Assembly (NCBI RefSeq): GCF_026805325.1
Contig: NZ_JAPRAT010000011.1
Span: 1 to 64,000 of the forward strand
From: Natronobacillus azotifigens
GTDB taxonomy: Bacteria > Bacillota > Bacilli > Bacillales > Amphibacillaceae
Reading direction: 5' to 3'
Length of the DNA stretch: 64,000 nt
Position 1 is the first letter of the stretch. The number at the start of each line of letters is the position of its first letter. The position numbers and the translations under genes are program-made. The notes under the pieces are model-generated. The model searched no databases, was not told the DNA's origin, and saw only the letters and a program-made list of their open reading frames with translations. Of the stretch, positions 62,419 through 64,000 are shown piece after piece.

Positions 62419-63123
62419 TTGAAAGATGGAGCAATACCCAAATACAAACAACTAGAAAAAATAATTCTAGATAGCATTACGAAGGGTGAACTAAGCGCGG
62501 GAGACCAGATTTCTACTGAAAAAGAACTTAGCACTAAATACAATATTTCTCGGATTACTGTTAGGAAGGCATTAGAAAATTTAGAAAAACAAGGATATCT
62601 AACTCGAATATCAGGTAAGGGGACATTCATTGCGGACAAGGTATTATTAAAAGATATTTCAAATACATTAGGCTTTAGTGAAAATATCCTTTTGCAAGGA
62701 AAAAAACCTGGAGCCAAAGTAATAGAAAATAAAATTATTGATTCAACACCAGAAATAGAAAATGCATTAAATTTAGAAAAAGATGAAAAAGTAATTTCTG
62801 TTATTCGGGTTAGAACTGCCAATGAGGAACCGATTTCTTTGGAATACTCTATTTTCCCAATGGATTATGAATACCTTTTACACGAGGATCTAAATGATAA
62901 ATCAATGTATGATATTCTTAAGAAGCAAAGCAATATACACTTTGGGAACAGTAGAAAAACAATCAAAATAGTAAGTTCAAATTTTGAAGAATCAAAATAC
63001 TTAAAAATTCCTGAAGGTCATAGTGTATTATGCTTAAAAAGCGTGGTTGTAGACACCAATAACAATAAAATTCACATTTCAAAACAGATAATACTAGGTG
63101 ATAAATTTACACTGATTGTATAA
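62419..63123 (+). CDS. GntR/HutC-family regulator (FrlR/FraR-like)
   Basis: A 234-residue regulator with an N-terminal winged helix (YKQLEKIILDSI, ISTEKELSTKYNISRITVRKALENLEKQG) and a C-terminal UTRA effector domain (VIRVRTANEEPISLEYS). TTG start after AAAGGGAGG. Regulators of frl and fra loci are of this type and respond to the phosphorylated Amadori compound. It is divergent from the operon it should repress. Confidence 0.9.
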   Translation: MKDGAIPKYKQLEKIILDSITKGELSAGDQISTEKELSTKYNISRITVRKALENLEKQGYLTRISGKGTFIADKVLLKDISNTLGFSENILLQGKKPGAKVIENKIIDSTPEIENALNLEKDEKVISVIRVRTANEEPISLEYSIFPMDYEYLLHEDLNDKSMYDILKKQSNIHFGNSRKTIKIVSSNFEESKYLKIPEGHSVLCLKSVVVDTNNNKIHISKQIILGDKFTLIV

Positions 63124-63199
63124 ATCTGTTCATAGTATGTATTGATAGTGTGGTTGTGGTATTAACATGATTTAGGTAGATTCTTATCCCGGTAGTATA

Positions 63200-63600
63200 C
63201 AATTTTGTGGAACCATTGGGGAGTAAACAAAGAAGAACGAGTCATTGAGGAAGTATTTACTTATCAACGAGATCGAATGATAATGGGGCTGCGGTGGGCA
63301 TTTTCGAACAAAAACATTAACTTATTTGAGGGTTGAGAAATATTTAACAGATGAAAAATCCTTCGCTATTTAGCCTTAAAATAATGAACGATAGTAGAAA
63401 AATAATGCTTATGACAAGGATAGAACGATTTGTAATATTGTTCGTAACCGTAATAGTAGCTCCCAGAGGAATTCCAGATTTCTTTGAAAATGGCGGGCCA
63501 GGAAAAGCCAGTACTCGACTAGCACTAATGCGTTATTGATCGAAGAAAGTGATGAGGTAATAGAGGGAAAGACGATTTATGTAATAAAAAAGTAAGACCG
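63200..63600 (+). pseudogene. decayed coding debris
   Basis: A short protein-like stretch (WNHWGVNKEERVIEEVFTY, 63211-63340) without a start stops at 63337, and further fragments follow up to 63595, with no ribosome binding site. I do not recognise the parent genes. This is the non-coding end of the Amadori locus. Confidence 0.35.
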
Positions 63601-63676
63601 TCAAGTGCAGGGTTTAGATCGAAGACATGGGTTCAGTTCCCATCAAAAGATAAATTGATGGATTTATTTTGGATCC

Positions 63677-63697
63677 GAGGGTCAGACCTCTTCTATG
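63677..63697. repeat. REP-like palindrome, copy 8
   Basis: GAGGGTCAGACCTC followed by TTCTATG, exactly at the truncated end of the group II intron. Confidence 0.75.
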
Positions 63698-63699
63698 CA

Positions 63700-64000
63700 G
63701 CCCTTACTAAATTCTGTAGAAGAATCTAGTACTATGGCTTCTGCTGACTTCTGGTAGTTCAGCGAACAGTTGACTGTTCAGTTATGCAGTGTTGCACGTA
63801 TCTACCAGACCTCCCCGGGTAAGTGCGTAATCTTTTTCTTCATCTATCTGCTTCATTTACTCTGTACAACCTTTGGTAGAATGGAATTTGTTTTGATTAG
63901 CAAACTCATCCAAATTGTACCTAGCCTTATATGAAGTTCGTGTTCCTCAGACCAAAGGTTGGCCACTCGCTTCCTTCAGATTCCACTTCACGATTGACAC
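63700..64000 (-). mobile_element. truncated group II intron (5' part of the RNA)
   Basis: Read on the minus strand, this region has the succession GGAATCTGAAGGAAGC, CCAACCTTTGGTCTGAGGAA, CGAACTTCATATAAGGCTAG, GATGAGTTTGCTAATCAAAA, GAGTAAATGAAGCAGATAGA, CCCGGGGAGGTCTG and CTACCAGAAGTCAGCAGA. I know this order from bacterial group II introns upstream of their LtrA-type maturase gene. The 5' end lies beyond the right edge of the window. The maturase gene and the 3' domains, expected below 63700, are absent. Confidence 0.7.

Noticed and set aside
63351..63539. 62-codon frame near the right end
   Set aside because: No ribosome binding site or recognisable family; it lies in decayed DNA.
63620..63660. 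tRNA-like GGTTCAGTTCCCAT stretch
   Set aside because: Resembles a T-arm only; no acceptor stem, D-arm or anticodon arm could be built around it.

Overview
The window looks like chromosomal DNA of a low-GC Bacillaceae-type firmicute. Ribosome binding sites are AAGGAGG-like, TTG and GTG starts are common, and there are a TPP riboswitch, a CcpA cre site, a Wzz/Wze/Wzb capsule module, LPxTG-like proteins and an anaerobic ribonucleotide reductase. Together these suggest a facultative anaerobe. I cannot name the species.

Layout. 1-1.2 kb: forty 20-bp tandem units, then four related hairpins. 1.2-3.9 kb: nrdDG (class III ribonucleotide reductase) behind tandem NrdR-like boxes. 4.0-7.5 kb: two zinc-ribbon membrane proteins and a stand-alone EAL phosphodiesterase, separated by two transposon-end-like cassettes. 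7.7-11.4 kb: an SgrR-like regulator divergent from an ITPase-like gene and an MFS exporter. 11.6-34.2 kb: a large exopolysaccharide/capsule locus starting with a divergent LuxR-type regulator. Its order is wzz-wze, then an intruding riboswitch-controlled thiT, then wzb, galU and a CapD/EpsC dehydratase. An AT-rich, serotype-specific core follows: a bacillosamine-type pathway (aminotransferase, phosphoglycosyl transferase, acetyltransferase), GT4, GT2, a Wzy-like polymerase, a complete dTDP-Fuc4NAc pathway (wecF, wecD, wecE, rmlA, rmlB), an unknown P-loop protein and Wzx. The locus ends with a UDP-glucuronate epimerase and UDP-glucose dehydrogenase.

34.3-47.5 kb is an accessory region. It holds a decayed and a larger RAYT transposase copy, a chemoreceptor, a broken sortase/surface-protein chimera, an Mrr-like nuclease, an IS3 element, an IS4-like fragment, a TumE-like toxin/HTH pair, and a HipA-like kinase paired with a HIRAN protein. 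A palindromic REP-like repeat (GGGGTCAGACCCC plus TATGGACAAATG) occurs eight times between 39.7 and 63.7 kb, mostly at the borders of these genes.

47.5-51.3 kb: a CdaR regulator divergent from gntP and glycerate kinase, with a cre site over the gntP leader. 51.7-55.3 kb: a 1.2-kresidue cell-wall protein ending in LPVTA. 55.8-57.0 kb: a long RES-domain protein. 57.5-63.1 kb: an Amadori-compound catabolic locus (GntR regulator, deglycase, kinase, Dcu-family permease, epimerase, cupin) that mixes features of the frl and fra systems. The right edge holds a truncated group II intron on the minus strand.

Strongest points for follow-up: the enterobacterial-common-antigen-type Fuc4NAc module in a firmicute, the HipA-kinase/HIRAN pair, the RAYT/REP family around toxin-like genes, the orphan transposon-end (omega-RNA-like) cassettes, the RES protein and the Dcu-containing Amadori locus.
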